Shown here: positions 6,502 to 14,498 of the stretch, in pieces
Numbering within the stretch: position 1 is the first letter of the stretch
Layout of the letters: every line of letters begins with the position of its first letter
Assembly (NCBI GenBank): GCA_903884105.1
Contig: CAISDJ010000113.1
Span: 1 to 64,000 of the forward strand
Length of the DNA: 64,000 nucleotides
Direction: 5' to 3'
DNA from: an uncultured Pseudomonadota bacterium
Lineage (GTDB): Bacteria > Pseudomonadota > Gammaproteobacteria > Steroidobacterales > Steroidobacteraceae
The notes under the pieces: generated by a model
What the model saw: the letters and a program-made list of their open reading frames with translations, nothing else
The model's database searches: none
Told to the model about the DNA's origin: nothing
Made by a program: the position numbers and the translations under genes

Positions 6502-8283
6502 ATGACCAGCCGGATCTCGCCATTGCAGGGGCGCCCCGCCCGACTCGCCCAGGCTTCTGTCCTGGGCCTGGTCGTCGTGGCCGCCTGCACGTCAGCTCAG
6601 CCGCCCAGCCCTTCCACAACAACGTCCCGGGTACCGGTCATCGAAGCCCAGCCAGCTCGCGACTGGCACGCAGGCGCGATGATCGCGGCGGCCAATCCCA
6701 TGGCGGTCGAGGCCGGCCTCGAGATCCTCAGGGCAGGCGGCACTGCAGTCGACGCCGCCATTGCCGTCCAGGCGATGCTGGGGCTCGTTGAACCACAATC
6801 GTCCGGCATCGGTGGCGGGGCCTTCATGCTTCACTACGACGCGCGGACGGGCGACGTGGTGGCTTACGACGGTCGTGAGGTCGCCCCGATGGGCGCGACG
6901 CCTGACATGTTCCTGGGGAAGGATGGCAAGCCGCTGCCGTTCCTCGATGCGGTCAAGACGGGTCGTTCGATTGGCGTGCCGGGCGCCGTCGCGATGCTGG
7001 AGCTGGCCCACCGCGAACACGGCAAGCTGGCCTGGGCGACGGCCTGGGAGCCGGCAATCGCGATGGCCGAAAAGGGCTTCCCCGTGCCGCCCCGCATGGC
7101 CACGGTGATCCGCCAGGCGCAAGCGGTGACGCAGCTCGCGCCCGATGCGCAGGCGTACGTCACCACGGCCGGGGGCACCCCGCTGGCAGAAGGCCAGATC
7201 GTGCGTAACGTGGCCTACGCGAACAGCCTCCGACGGATCGCCACGCAAGGCAGCCGCGGATTCTACGAAGGCCCGATTGCCGAGGCCATGGTTGCCGCCG
7301 CCACGCGGCAACCGAATCCGGGCACGTTGAGCCTTCAGGACCTGAAGAACTACCGGCCCAATCGCCTCGAACCCGTCTGCCGCGGCTACCGGGTGTACGT
7401 TGTTTGCGGCATGGGTCCGCCGTCGTCAGGCGGCATCGCGGTGCTGTCGATTCTCGGGACGCTGGAGCAGCTCGACATGGCCGGCAACGGCCCGCGGACG
7501 GTTCGCGGCTGGCACTATTTCATCGAAGCGCAACGCCTGGCCTATGCCGACCGTGACATGTACGTCGCCGACGACCGCTTCGTGCAGGTGCCTGTCGCCG
7601 GCCTGCTGGACCGGGACTACCTCAAGTCACGTGTAGCGTTGATCTCGCCGGATCGCGCGATGGCCACGGTCGAGGCGGGCAATCCTCCGGGGGCGGTCCG
7701 TAAAGCGCCCGACAGCAACGGTGGCAACACGGGCACCAGCCATTTCGTGATCGTCGACAATCGCGGCGACGTCGTTTCGATGACCACCACCGTCGAATCC
7801 GTATTCGGTTCGCAGCGGATGGCGGCCGGCTTCTTCCTGAACAACCAGCTCACCGATTTTTCGTTCCGTCCCGTCGACGACCGCGGCCAGGCCATCGCGA
7901 ACGCCGTGGCGCCCGGCAAGAAGCCGCGTTCCTCGATGTCACCGACCATCGCGTTCGAGAACGGCGGGTTCCGCTATGCCGTCGGTTCACCGGGCGGCAA
8001 CGCCATCATCAGCTACGTTGCCAAGGCGATCGTCGGCACGCTCGATTGGGGCCTGACACCGCAGCAGGCCGTTGACCTGCCCAACGTCGTCGCTCGCGGT
8101 CCTGTCGTGGCCGAGCAAGCGCGCATGGATCCGCAGGTCATGGAAGGCTTGAAGGCGCTGGGCCAGAATTTCCGCGAGGGTCGTGGCGAAGGCTCGGGCC
8201 TGCATGCCGTGCTCTTGGGCAAGGACGGCAAGCTGGTGGGCGCGGCAGACTCACGGCGGGACGGCGTGGCACGCAGTCCGTAA
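6502..8283 (+). CDS. ggt: Gamma-glutamyltransferase
   Basis: A 593-residue lipoprotein (lipobox VAAC) with the full gamma-glutamyltranspeptidase fold. The ATG at 6502 is preferred to the one at 6469 since it begins a standard lipoprotein signal. Near the N-terminus are AANPMAVEAGLEILRAGGTA and SSGIGGGAFML. The autoprocessing nucleophile is the Thr of NTGTSHF (about residue 412), followed by TTTVESVFGS and GGNAIISYV. The enzyme hydrolyses or transfers the gamma-glutamyl group of glutathione and related peptides in the periplasm after self-cleavage into two subunits. It stands alone between a terminator and a hairpin. Confidence 0.93.
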   Translation: MTSRISPLQGRPARLAQASVLGLVVVAACTSAQPPSPSTTTSRVPVIEAQPARDWHAGAMIAAANPMAVEAGLEILRAGGTAVDAAIAVQAMLGLVEPQSSGIGGGAFMLHYDARTGDVVAYDGREVAPMGATPDMFLGKDGKPLPFLDAVKTGRSIGVPGAVAMLELAHREHGKLAWATAWEPAIAMAEKGFPVPPRMATVIRQAQAVTQLAPDAQAYVTTAGGTPLAEGQIVRNVAYANSLRRIATQGSRGFYEGPIAEAMVAAATRQPNPGTLSLQDLKNYRPNRLEPVCRGYRVYVVCGMGPPSSGGIAVLSILGTLEQLDMAGNGPRTVRGWHYFIEAQRLAYADRDMYVADDRFVQVPVAGLLDRDYLKSRVALISPDRAMATVEAGNPPGAVRKAPDSNGGNTGTSHFVIVDNRGDVVSMTTTVESVFGSQRMAAGFFLNNQLTDFSFRPVDDRGQAIANAVAPGKKPRSSMSPTIAFENGGFRYAVGSPGGNAIISYVAKAIVGTLDWGLTPQQAVDLPNVVARGPVVAEQARMDPQVMEGLKALGQNFREGRGEGSGLHAVLLGKDGKLVGAADSRRDGVARSP

Positions 8284-8330
8284 GTCCACACTGTCCAGAT
8301 CCTGGACAGTGTGGACCCGAAACTTCGGGA
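8284..8330. terminator. Hairpins between convergent genes
   Basis: A perfect 15-base inverted repeat (8284-8298 with 8302-8316, loop ATC) directly follows the ggt stop. A small CCCGAAACTTCGGG hairpin (8317-8330) comes next. There is no T tract on either strand, but the position between two convergent genes fits a shared transcription end. Confidence 0.6.
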
Positions 8331-8360
8331 CCCACAGCGCAGGCCTGTGTGCGCTCGCGC

Positions 8361-8819
8361 CTACTTGCCCTCGCGCGCGAGCATGTACTTCATGTGGCAG
8401 GTATCGCAGGTCTCATACAGCGTATTGCCGGCGTCGCTCGTCTGATCGACGTTCTTGGCGGCGGCTCCAGCCGCAGCGGCCGTCGCCGCGTCCCGCATCG
8501 CCTTGACGTACGTCAGCCATTCCGCCTGATCGACGACACGCTCTCCGGTGCTCATGAGGTTCCCGGCTTCCGCAATCATCGCGGCGCTGGCCGCGACCTT
8601 CTCCCAGGCTGCGTCGTCGGCAGGGGCTTCATTCGCTACGCCCCAGACCACATCGGCCGCAGGAATCACGAGGCCCAGCATGATCTGCCGGACAGTCACC
8701 GTCGAAACGGGCGCGGCCGGCGCTGCAGGGGCCACCGCCTGCTGAGGGGCTTCCCCTTGGCCGCAGCCGGCCAGCATGAACGCGGACGCGAAGAGGGCGG
8801 GAATGGCAAGCACGCGCAT
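8361..8819 (-). CDS. c-type cytochrome lipoprotein, copy 1
   Basis: A 152-residue lipoprotein with lipobox LAGC. The start at 8819 has AAAGGAG 5 bases upstream; an upstream in-frame start at 8873 lacks this. After an Ala/Pro-rich linker comes a helical region with VRQIMLGLVIPAADVVWG and a C-terminal haem site CDTCHMKYM. A helical domain with C-terminal CxxCH resembles cytochrome c'/c556. Two longer relatives with the same layout lie at 54948-55538 and 57104-57679 (MESVVVPSADVLWN...CENCHLHFWYP). The electron partner is unknown. Confidence 0.75.
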   Translation of the reverse strand: MRVLAIPALFASAFMLAGCGQGEAPQQAVAPAAPAAPVSTVTVRQIMLGLVIPAADVVWGVANEAPADDAAWEKVAASAAMIAEAGNLMSTGERVVDQAEWLTYVKAMRDAATAAAAGAAAKNVDQTSDAGNTLYETCDTCHMKYMLAREGK

Positions 8820-8925
8820 GGCATCTCCTTTGTTGTTGGGTCCGACACGCAGTGTAGTCCGGCCACGCGACAAAGCGAAAACCGGTAGACCCGTGGATAC
8901 TACTTACGAGGTCAATGAAACAAGG

Positions 8926-9026
8926 AAGACCGGGAAGCGCGGGAAGCATAAGGAAGCCGGAGCCCAACGGCAGCCTTGAGCATTGATCTGGCTTCCTTGC
9001 TGCCGCGCTTCCGTCGCTTCCCGTGC
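8926..9026. repeat. Imperfect inverted repeat of GGGAAGC / GCTTCCC units
   Basis: AAGGAAGCC (8950-8958) is exactly complementary to GGCTTCCTT (8990-8998), and outer GCGGGAAGC-type units (8930-8947) face GCGCTTCC and GCTTCCC (9005-9022). It could form a long branched hairpin between the cytochrome and MBL genes. Whether it is a transcribed RNA or an intergenic repeat is not known. Confidence 0.4.
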
Positions 9027-9039
9027 TTTCTCGCGGTCG

Positions 9040-9068
9040 AAAAAAAGGGCGCGGTTTGTCCCGCGCCC
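9040..9068 (-). terminator. Rho-independent terminator of the MBL gene
   Basis: On the minus strand CCCGCGCC-type stem bases at 9061-9068 pair with 9047-9054 and are followed by seven T (9046-9040). It lies about 47 bases after the stop of the gene at 9115-9984. Confidence 0.85.
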
Positions 9069-9114
9069 TCTTGAACTGCAGCTGGCCCGCCCGCGTCCGG
9101 CCGAGCCTGCGGCC

Positions 9115-9984
9115 TTACTGCATTTCGGCGATCAGGCCGTCAAGACCGCGACTGACGTTGAGGTCGCCCCAATGGAAATCCTTGCGCAATACTGCTTCGA
9201 TTTCGGCACGGCCTTTCTTCTCGGCCAGCAGCTGCCTGACGCGGGCCTGGATCAGGACCGTGCTGTCACGGAACTTGCGCAGCTCGGCTTTGGTGGTATT
9301 CGGGCCATGGCCGGGGACGACGGTGTCGACGTCAAGCATCAACGCGCCGTCAATCGTGTTCGGCCACGCACGCGCACTGCCACCACCGGCGTAGTCGACC
9401 AGCTGGGGTGTTGCATCCCCGACCGTATACATGTCGCCCATCGACATGACCTTGTGCTCGGGGAAATAGACCACGATGTCACCATCGGTGTGCGACCGAC
9501 CGAAGTAGTAGAGCTCAGCACGCTTGCCTCCCAGGTGCACGGTGCCGCGATTCTCGACCGTGAAGTTCGCCCAGCCCGGCTGTTTCGACTCGACCATCTT
9601 GGCCCGTGCATTGGCTGACGAGACAACCTGCACGCCCATGGCCTGCAGGCGAACATTGCTGCCCGAATGATCAAGGTGGTAGTGCGTATTGATGACGTAC
9701 TTGACGGGCTGCATGGTGAGCTTGCGGACCTCGGCCAGGATGTTGTCGAGGTCGCTGTCGAACTTGTCGTCAACGAGCAGCACGCCGTCATTGGTCACCA
9801 TCACGGTGACGTTGCCAGGAACGGCCGCGTTATGGATGACATAGAGGCCATCGCCGACCTTGGTTGTGTCGAGCTTGGAAGCGGGCGGTGCGCCCGCCAT
9901 GGCGACAGTCGCGAGCAGCGCGGTGCCGACCAGCACGGCAAACAACGAAGTCGCGTTTGCTGCAAACGCGTTTTGCATCTTCAT
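9115..9984 (-). CDS. Secreted metallo-beta-lactamase-fold hydrolase
   Basis: 289 residues with an N-terminal signal segment (cleavage near AMA-G) and the zinc signature THYHLDHSG, plus later metal ligands in GRSHTDGD and VPGHGP. GGGGAG lies 9 bases before the ATG. The layout matches the periplasmic MBL group often annotated as 'MBL fold metallo-hydrolase', with a full two-zinc ligand set, but substrates of these are mostly unknown and beta-lactamase activity cannot be claimed. A second member with similar architecture is at 30698-31672. It is a single-gene unit with its own terminator. Confidence 0.82.
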   Translation of the reverse strand: MKMQNAFAANATSLFAVLVGTALLATVAMAGAPPASKLDTTKVGDGLYVIHNAAVPGNVTVMVTNDGVLLVDDKFDSDLDNILAEVRKLTMQPVKYVINTHYHLDHSGSNVRLQAMGVQVVSSANARAKMVESKQPGWANFTVENRGTVHLGGKRAELYYFGRSHTDGDIVVYFPEHKVMSMGDMYTVGDATPQLVDYAGGGSARAWPNTIDGALMLDVDTVVPGHGPNTTKAELRKFRDSTVLIQARVRQLLAEKKGRAEIEAVLRKDFHWGDLNVSRGLDGLIAEMQ

Positions 9985-10225
9985 GAGTCAAGACTCCCCG
10001 GGCAAATATGAGAACGAACCCGCTGATGGTACACCCCGGAGAGGGGAAGCAGGAACGGCTCGCCAACGGGAAGCGACCGGCTTAGTCTGTACGCGAATGG
10101 CCTCTCGGCGAATGGTCTGTCGACGGATCGCCGACTGCGTCAGCAGGTCAGAGTCTGGCCCGCCGGCAGGCCCCTCGCGCACAGGGTGCGCCGGTCACGG
10201 CCTCTTAAACCCCATGCCCTTCTAG
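9985..10225 (+). other. Intergenic region, nothing recognised
   Basis: The first bases hold the 5' region of the MBL gene at 9984. The remainder, up to an in-frame TAG at 10223-10225, shows no gene. The N-terminal part of the damaged TonB-like gene would be expected here but is not readable in any frame. Confidence 0.4.
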
Positions 10226-10714
10226 CCGACGTTCATTCCCCTGTCCCCGCCGCCCCGGCAGCCCGACTATCAACCGCAGTTCACTCCGTCCCTGCCGTCG
10301 GACCCGCCTCCGCTGCTCGGCGAGTTCACAGAGGGAAACAACGCCATCCATGTCGATCCGGTCCTCCCTGTGCGCCCGCAACCAGTACCCGACATGCAGG
10401 CAATGCCGGTCGTCGTACAGCCGCAAATCGACGCGAAGCGCGGCCTGAGCGAGCCGATTTATGCTGCCCAGGACGTGCGGCTCGGCAACGAGGGTACGGT
10501 GACCCTGTCGGTGTACGTGTTGCCGAATGGCTCGGTGGGTGACGTGCGACTCGTGCAGACCAGCGGGTTCCCGCGCCTCGATGCCTCGGCCCTGTCTGAA
10601 GCGCGCCGCTGGCACTTCAAGCCGGGCATGGAGGATGGCAAGCCGGTGGCGGCGAAGATCCCGTGCCCCGTCGCCCCGGGGTGCCTTGACGGGTGTTCTG
10701 GATATGCGCTTTGA
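10226..10714 (+). pseudogene. Truncated TonB-like C-terminal domain protein
   Basis: An open frame begins after a stop at 10223. It reads a proline-rich stretch (LSPPPRQPDYQPQF, DPVLPVRPQPVP) and then a TonB C-terminal domain: GTVTLSVYVLPNGSVGDVRL, SGFPRLD, WHFKPGMEDGKPVAAKIP. The proline-rich spacer plus C-terminal domain is standard for TonB. However, no start codon occurs before a GTG at 10370 and the cytoplasmic/membrane anchor is missing. After AAKIP the frame ends in unrelated Cys-rich residues (CPVAPGCLDGCSGYAL), suggesting a frameshift at the 3' end. If translated from 10370 it would be a 114-residue unanchored domain. Most likely a decayed tonB paralogue. Confidence 0.55.
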
Positions 10715-10763
10715 GTCCTGCAAAGATGCGGGGCGTCTCTATTCTCGCTACTAGAACAAAACC

Positions 10764-11888
10764 ATGCTGCCAGGCGAACAGAATCCAGTCACCCCCCGCA
10801 TCCTGATTCTCTCACCTTCTGATCCGAACGGCTCCTACGCCCATGACTGCCTGAGTACGCTCGGAATGTCTGCGACGGGCTGCAATTCGGTCTCCGGGTT
10901 AGGCGACCTGATGCGCGATGGCTGGACGGACCTGCTCATCGTCGACGGTGAGAATGCCGGCGCACTGACGGTCATCCGGTCGCTGAAAGCCAGCTCGAAG
11001 ACGATGCTCGTGCCGATCCTCGCAGTCTGCAACACGGATGCGGAGGGGACTGCGGCTGTCGGCGCTGGCGCCGACGATGCAGTCACACGCCATGCCGGAC
11101 CGCGAAGCTTGCTCGCTGTGGCCGAGGCGCTCATGGAACAGGCCACCATCCGGCGCCGCATGACCTCGACGGTAGTGAACCGGGAACGCATGGTGCGTGA
11201 CCGCATCCGTACCACCATTTGCCGATACCTTTCGCCGCAGCTCGCCGACCGCATGCTGCATGAGATCGATGCGACGGAGCCGCCGCTGCCCCAGCACAGC
11301 ACGAGCACGCGGGCTGCAGTCATGTTTGCAGACATGCGGGGCTTTACGTCCATGGCAGAGCGGCTGGGCCCTGGCGACACGCTGCGGGTACTGAACGAAT
11401 ACTTCTCGATGCTGGCGGAGATCACATTCCGCCATGACGGCACGATCTTCAACATGTCCGGCGACTCGCTGATGATCGGCTACGGCGTACCGGTCGAACA
11501 GCAGGACGGGCCGGCACGCGCCATCCAGACCGCCTCCGAAATGTTGACCGGATTCCGGGAACTCGCCCGGCAATGGCGTGACCGGCACGATATCCACGTG
11601 GGGCTCGGCATCGGCATCAACGATGGCGAGGTGCTGACCGGCGACGTCGGCTCGTCGCAGTACATGAGCTACACGATGATCGGCGACACGGTCAACGTGG
11701 CAGCGCGCCTCAGCCAGCGGGCACGTGCGGGTGAAGTCCTGTTTTCGGGTTCGGTGAAACGTGCGCTCGACGCCCGCGGCTATGACGTGGGTGCTGTGGC
11801 GCTGCCCCCCCTGACACTGCGCGGCCGATCGGGACCGGTGGACATCTACTGCGTGCCGCTCGGCGAACGCCAACTCACCGACGCCTGA
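10764..11888 (+). CDS. Class III adenylate/guanylate cyclase with receiver-like N-terminus
   Basis: 374 residues. Residues about 10-125 resemble a response-regulator receiver (LLIVDGEN, GADDAVTRH) but lack the N-terminal acidic pair and have Arg in place of the conserved Lys, so phosphorylation is doubtful. A linker helix leads to the cyclase domain (about 185-365). Metal-binding FADMRGFTSM and SGDSLMIGYG are intact, and IGDTVNVAARL is conserved. The enzyme should make cyclic AMP or cyclic GMP; the nucleotide cannot be decided by eye. It is a lone gene followed by a hairpin. The product is cytosolic, with no signal or membrane segment. Confidence 0.87.
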   Translation: MLPGEQNPVTPRILILSPSDPNGSYAHDCLSTLGMSATGCNSVSGLGDLMRDGWTDLLIVDGENAGALTVIRSLKASSKTMLVPILAVCNTDAEGTAAVGAGADDAVTRHAGPRSLLAVAEALMEQATIRRRMTSTVVNRERMVRDRIRTTICRYLSPQLADRMLHEIDATEPPLPQHSTSTRAAVMFADMRGFTSMAERLGPGDTLRVLNEYFSMLAEITFRHDGTIFNMSGDSLMIGYGVPVEQQDGPARAIQTASEMLTGFRELARQWRDRHDIHVGLGIGINDGEVLTGDVGSSQYMSYTMIGDTVNVAARLSQRARAGEVLFSGSVKRALDARGYDVGAVALPPLTLRGRSGPVDIYCVPLGERQLTDA

Positions 11889-11900
11889 TCCCCAGGGTCC

Positions 11901-11922
11901 GCCCCTCGCCCTGGCGAGGGGC
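11901..11922. terminator. GC-rich hairpin between cyclase and SPFH genes
   Basis: GCCCCTCGCC (11901-11910) pairs perfectly with GGCGAGGGGC (11913-11922) across a 2-base centre, 12 bases after the cyclase stop. There is no T tract; the convergent position suggests a shared transcription end. Confidence 0.5.
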
Positions 11923-11972
11923 GCCCCGCTCGCGTCGCAGACCCGAGACGGCCCGGCCTCCTGACCGCGTCG

Positions 11973-12902
11973 TTACTTGGCCGCAGCTCCCGAGGATTGC
12001 GTCACCTTGGTTGCCATGGCGATCATCGACGCAAGATCCGCCAGGTTCGCGGGCACCACCAGCGTGTTGCCCTGCTTGGCGATCTGTCCGAACTGCGCGA
12101 TGTACTGTTCGGCGATGCGCAGCTGCATGGCCTCATGGCCGCCCCGCAGATGCAGGGACTCGGCTACCACCTTGAGGCCTTCCGCAGTCGCGCTCGATAC
12201 GGCGAGGATCGCACTGGCCTCGCCTTCTGCTTCGTTGATCTGCTGCTGCCGCTTGGCTTCGGATTCCTTGATCACGCGCTGCTTCTCGCCCTCGGCGTTG
12301 TTGATCTGCGCATCGCGCACACCCTCCGACGTCAGCACCACGGCACGCTTCTCGCGCTCCGCGCGCATCTGCTTTTCCATCGCACCCAGGATGTCCTTCG
12401 GCGGATTGATGTTCTTGATCTCGTAGCGCAGCACCTTGACGCCCCAGGGCTCCGACGCCTTGTCGAGTTCGCTCACGACATTCGCATTGATCGTGCCGCG
12501 GGCTTCGAAGGTGCGATCCAGATCGATCTTGCCGATTTCGCTGCGCAGGGTGGTCTGCGCTAGCTGCACGATGGCGAACAGGTAGCTCGCGATGCCGTAG
12601 GACGCACGCTCGGGATCGAGCACTTGCAGGTAGAGCACGCCGTCTACACCGACCTGAACGTTGTCGCGCGTGATGCACACCTGTTCGGGGATGTCGGTCG
12701 CCTGCTCCTTCAACGTGTAGCGATACGCGATCCGCTCGACGAAGGGCACGAGGATGTAGAACCCGGCACGCAGCGTGCGGCTGTACTTGCCGAGGCTCTC
12801 GATGACGAAGGCGTGCTGCTGCGGCACGACCACCGCCGTCTTGCTGAGCAGCACGATGATCGCAATGGCGATGATGATGGCGACGATGACCGGAGATTCC
12901 AT
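11973..12902 (-). CDS. SPFH/Band 7 (stomatin-like) membrane protein
   Basis: 309 residues: one N-terminal membrane helix (residues 5-22), then the SPFH domain (VVVPQQHAFVIESLGKYSRTL, YRYTLKEQATDIPEQ) and a long charged coiled coil rich in Glu, Ala, Lys and Arg (EKRAVVLTSEGVRDAQINNA). This is the QmcA/stomatin pattern; such proteins assemble into large oligomers and organise membrane proteases and microdomains. The nfeD-like gene immediately upstream (28-base gap, same strand) is the classic partner. Length and domain order are normal for the family. Confidence 0.88.
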   Translation of the reverse strand: MESPVIVAIIIAIAIIVLLSKTAVVVPQQHAFVIESLGKYSRTLRAGFYILVPFVERIAYRYTLKEQATDIPEQVCITRDNVQVGVDGVLYLQVLDPERASYGIASYLFAIVQLAQTTLRSEIGKIDLDRTFEARGTINANVVSELDKASEPWGVKVLRYEIKNINPPKDILGAMEKQMRAEREKRAVVLTSEGVRDAQINNAEGEKQRVIKESEAKRQQQINEAEGEASAILAVSSATAEGLKVVAESLHLRGGHEAMQLRIAEQYIAQFGQIAKQGNTLVVPANLADLASMIAMATKVTQSSGAAAK

Positions 12903-12930
12903 GTTCCTGCTCTCTTGCTTGAGAAATGAT

Positions 12931-13368
12931 CTAGAGGGGTGCGACGCGCAGCGCCAGGCCTTCGGTGCTGACGATCCGGGCCTGCCCGCCGGCTGCGATC
13001 GGCTCGCTGCCCACGTTCAGCACGCGCCAGGTCGAGCCGCGAAACTCAATCCGGCCTTCGACGCCGGGAGCCAGCCCGTCGGGAACCACCACCGTGTGCC
13101 CCGAAAGCCCATCTCCATAGTCTGGCACATTCCCGCGCAGCTTCCGGTAGATCCGGGCGCGAAAGCCGAAGGTGAAGATCAGTGCGAGCACGCCGAACAG
13201 CAGCCACTGCACCCACTCGGGCCCGCTGAGGCCGGCCAGCGCGGCCACCCCGACGACGATGGCCGCAAGGCCAATGAAGACCAGGAAGAACTGCGCATCG
13301 ATGACCAGCAGCTCGAGGCCGAGGAGCGCAACGCCAGCGATAATCCATGTCCACCACGTCATCCGCAT
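12931..13368 (-). CDS. NfeD-family membrane protein (short form)
   Basis: 145 residues with two or three N-terminal hydrophobic segments (LLGLELLVIDAQFFLVFIGL) and a C-terminal OB-fold domain (GHTVVVPDGLAPGVEGRIEF, GSTWRV). This is the short NfeD1b type without a ClpP-like protease domain. NfeD proteins pair with stomatin/SPFH proteins, and here the SPFH gene follows directly as a two-gene operon. The probable role is membrane quality control or microdomain organisation. Confidence 0.85.
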   Translation of the reverse strand: MRMTWWTWIIAGVALLGLELLVIDAQFFLVFIGLAAIVVGVAALAGLSGPEWVQWLLFGVLALIFTFGFRARIYRKLRGNVPDYGDGLSGHTVVVPDGLAPGVEGRIEFRGSTWRVLNVGSEPIAAGGQARIVSTEGLALRVAPL

Positions 13369-13535
13369 CCTCCTGCCCGGTCGACACCCTTGGCCAACGG
13401 GGCTCCCGTTGCAGCAACACTATACCCCGGAGCGGCCGTGCTTCGTACCTGGAATCCCTGAGTGCCGCACTGTCCGGGAAAATCGCTGCTCCATGACACA
13501 ATGGAGCGACTGCGGGTCCGCGTTGAGGTCATCTG

Positions 13536-14360
13536 ATGTTGAGATTGGTCATTCTGGCGGTTGCCGCGCTGGTCACGTCTGCGGCCACCACTGCGGCGAC
13601 CCCGGCAAGGGGAAACAATGCACTCGCGCTCGCTCAGTCCGCCCGGGAGACCCTCGCACCCACAGGCACCTTGAGGGTTGCATTCCTCGGCACGAATCCC
13701 GTCCAGGGCCGGGTCGATCCGGCGACGGGCGCAGTGACAGGCCCCGCGGCAGATCTCGTCAAGGAGCTGGCAATGCGCATAAGCGTCGCTTACAGGCTGC
13801 TGCCTGCAGCCGATCCGCGTGCAGTGATCGAGCTCCTGCGAAGCGGTGCAGCAGACTTCGGCTTCCTGGCCTTCGACGCAACCCGGGCCACCGAAGTCGA
13901 CTTCGCCGGCCCCTACGCCCGCATGCTCAGTTCTTTCGTTGTCGCGCAGACTTCGTCGCTCAGGACGTCGGCCGATGTCGACCGTGAGGGCATCACGGTG
14001 GGAGTGGTGAAGGGGGTTTCCCAGCAGTTCTTCCTGAGTGGCCACCTCACCAAAGCGCGGATTCAGCTGTTCGCAGTGTTGCCGTCGCCCGAGGAAATCG
14101 AGAAGCTGTTTGCGAGCGGCGCAGTCACGGCGTTCGGCATGAATCGGCAACGAGCGCTCGATCTGCAGAGCGAAGCCAGGTCGTTGCGCGCACTGCCGGA
14201 CAGCTTTTTCGACATCGACCAGGAATTTGTCGTACCGAAAGGGGCCGCCGCGAGACGCGATCTGCTTGCGATGTTTGCGCAGGACGTTCGCGATTCGGGA
14301 TTCGTCCAGTCGTCGCTCAATCAGGCCCACCTCGAGGACAGTACGAGCGTCGTCCGCTGA
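13536..14360 (+). CDS. Periplasmic solute-binding protein (type 3), tandem copy 1
   Basis: 274 residues with a signal peptide and the amino-acid-type binding fold of SBP_bac_3: APTGTLRVAFLGTNPVQGR, GPAADLVKELAMRI, DFGFLAFDATRATEVDFAGPYA. GAGG lies 7 bases before the ATG. A paralogue follows 138 bases downstream with nearly the same motif order. No ABC permease or ATPase gene is adjacent, so these may be orphan binding proteins sharing a distant transporter or acting in sensing. The ligand is unknown. Confidence 0.78.
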   Translation: MLRLVILAVAALVTSAATTAATPARGNNALALAQSARETLAPTGTLRVAFLGTNPVQGRVDPATGAVTGPAADLVKELAMRISVAYRLLPAADPRAVIELLRSGAADFGFLAFDATRATEVDFAGPYARMLSSFVVAQTSSLRTSADVDREGITVGVVKGVSQQFFLSGHLTKARIQLFAVLPSPEEIEKLFASGAVTAFGMNRQRALDLQSEARSLRALPDSFFDIDQEFVVPKGAAARRDLLAMFAQDVRDSGFVQSSLNQAHLEDSTSVVR

Positions 14361-14498
14361 GTAACGCTGCACGCCGATCATCGACGTCACGACCGCGGCG
14401 CCGCAGCATGGGTCCTGAGTGCGACTGATGGATCCCGCCGCCTGTTCCCTGCAGTGCCATCCGTGCACAATGCACTCGTCCCACAAGGAGCGATGCCC

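Noticed and set aside
8284-8316. An integrase-type attachment site, because of the perfect 15-base inverted repeat
   Set aside because: It sits directly after the ggt stop between convergent genes, with no integrase or direct repeat nearby; a transcription-end hairpin is simpler.
13359-14486. A 375-codon minus-strand frame
   Set aside because: Antisense to the first solute-binding gene, with no domain and shadow-like composition.
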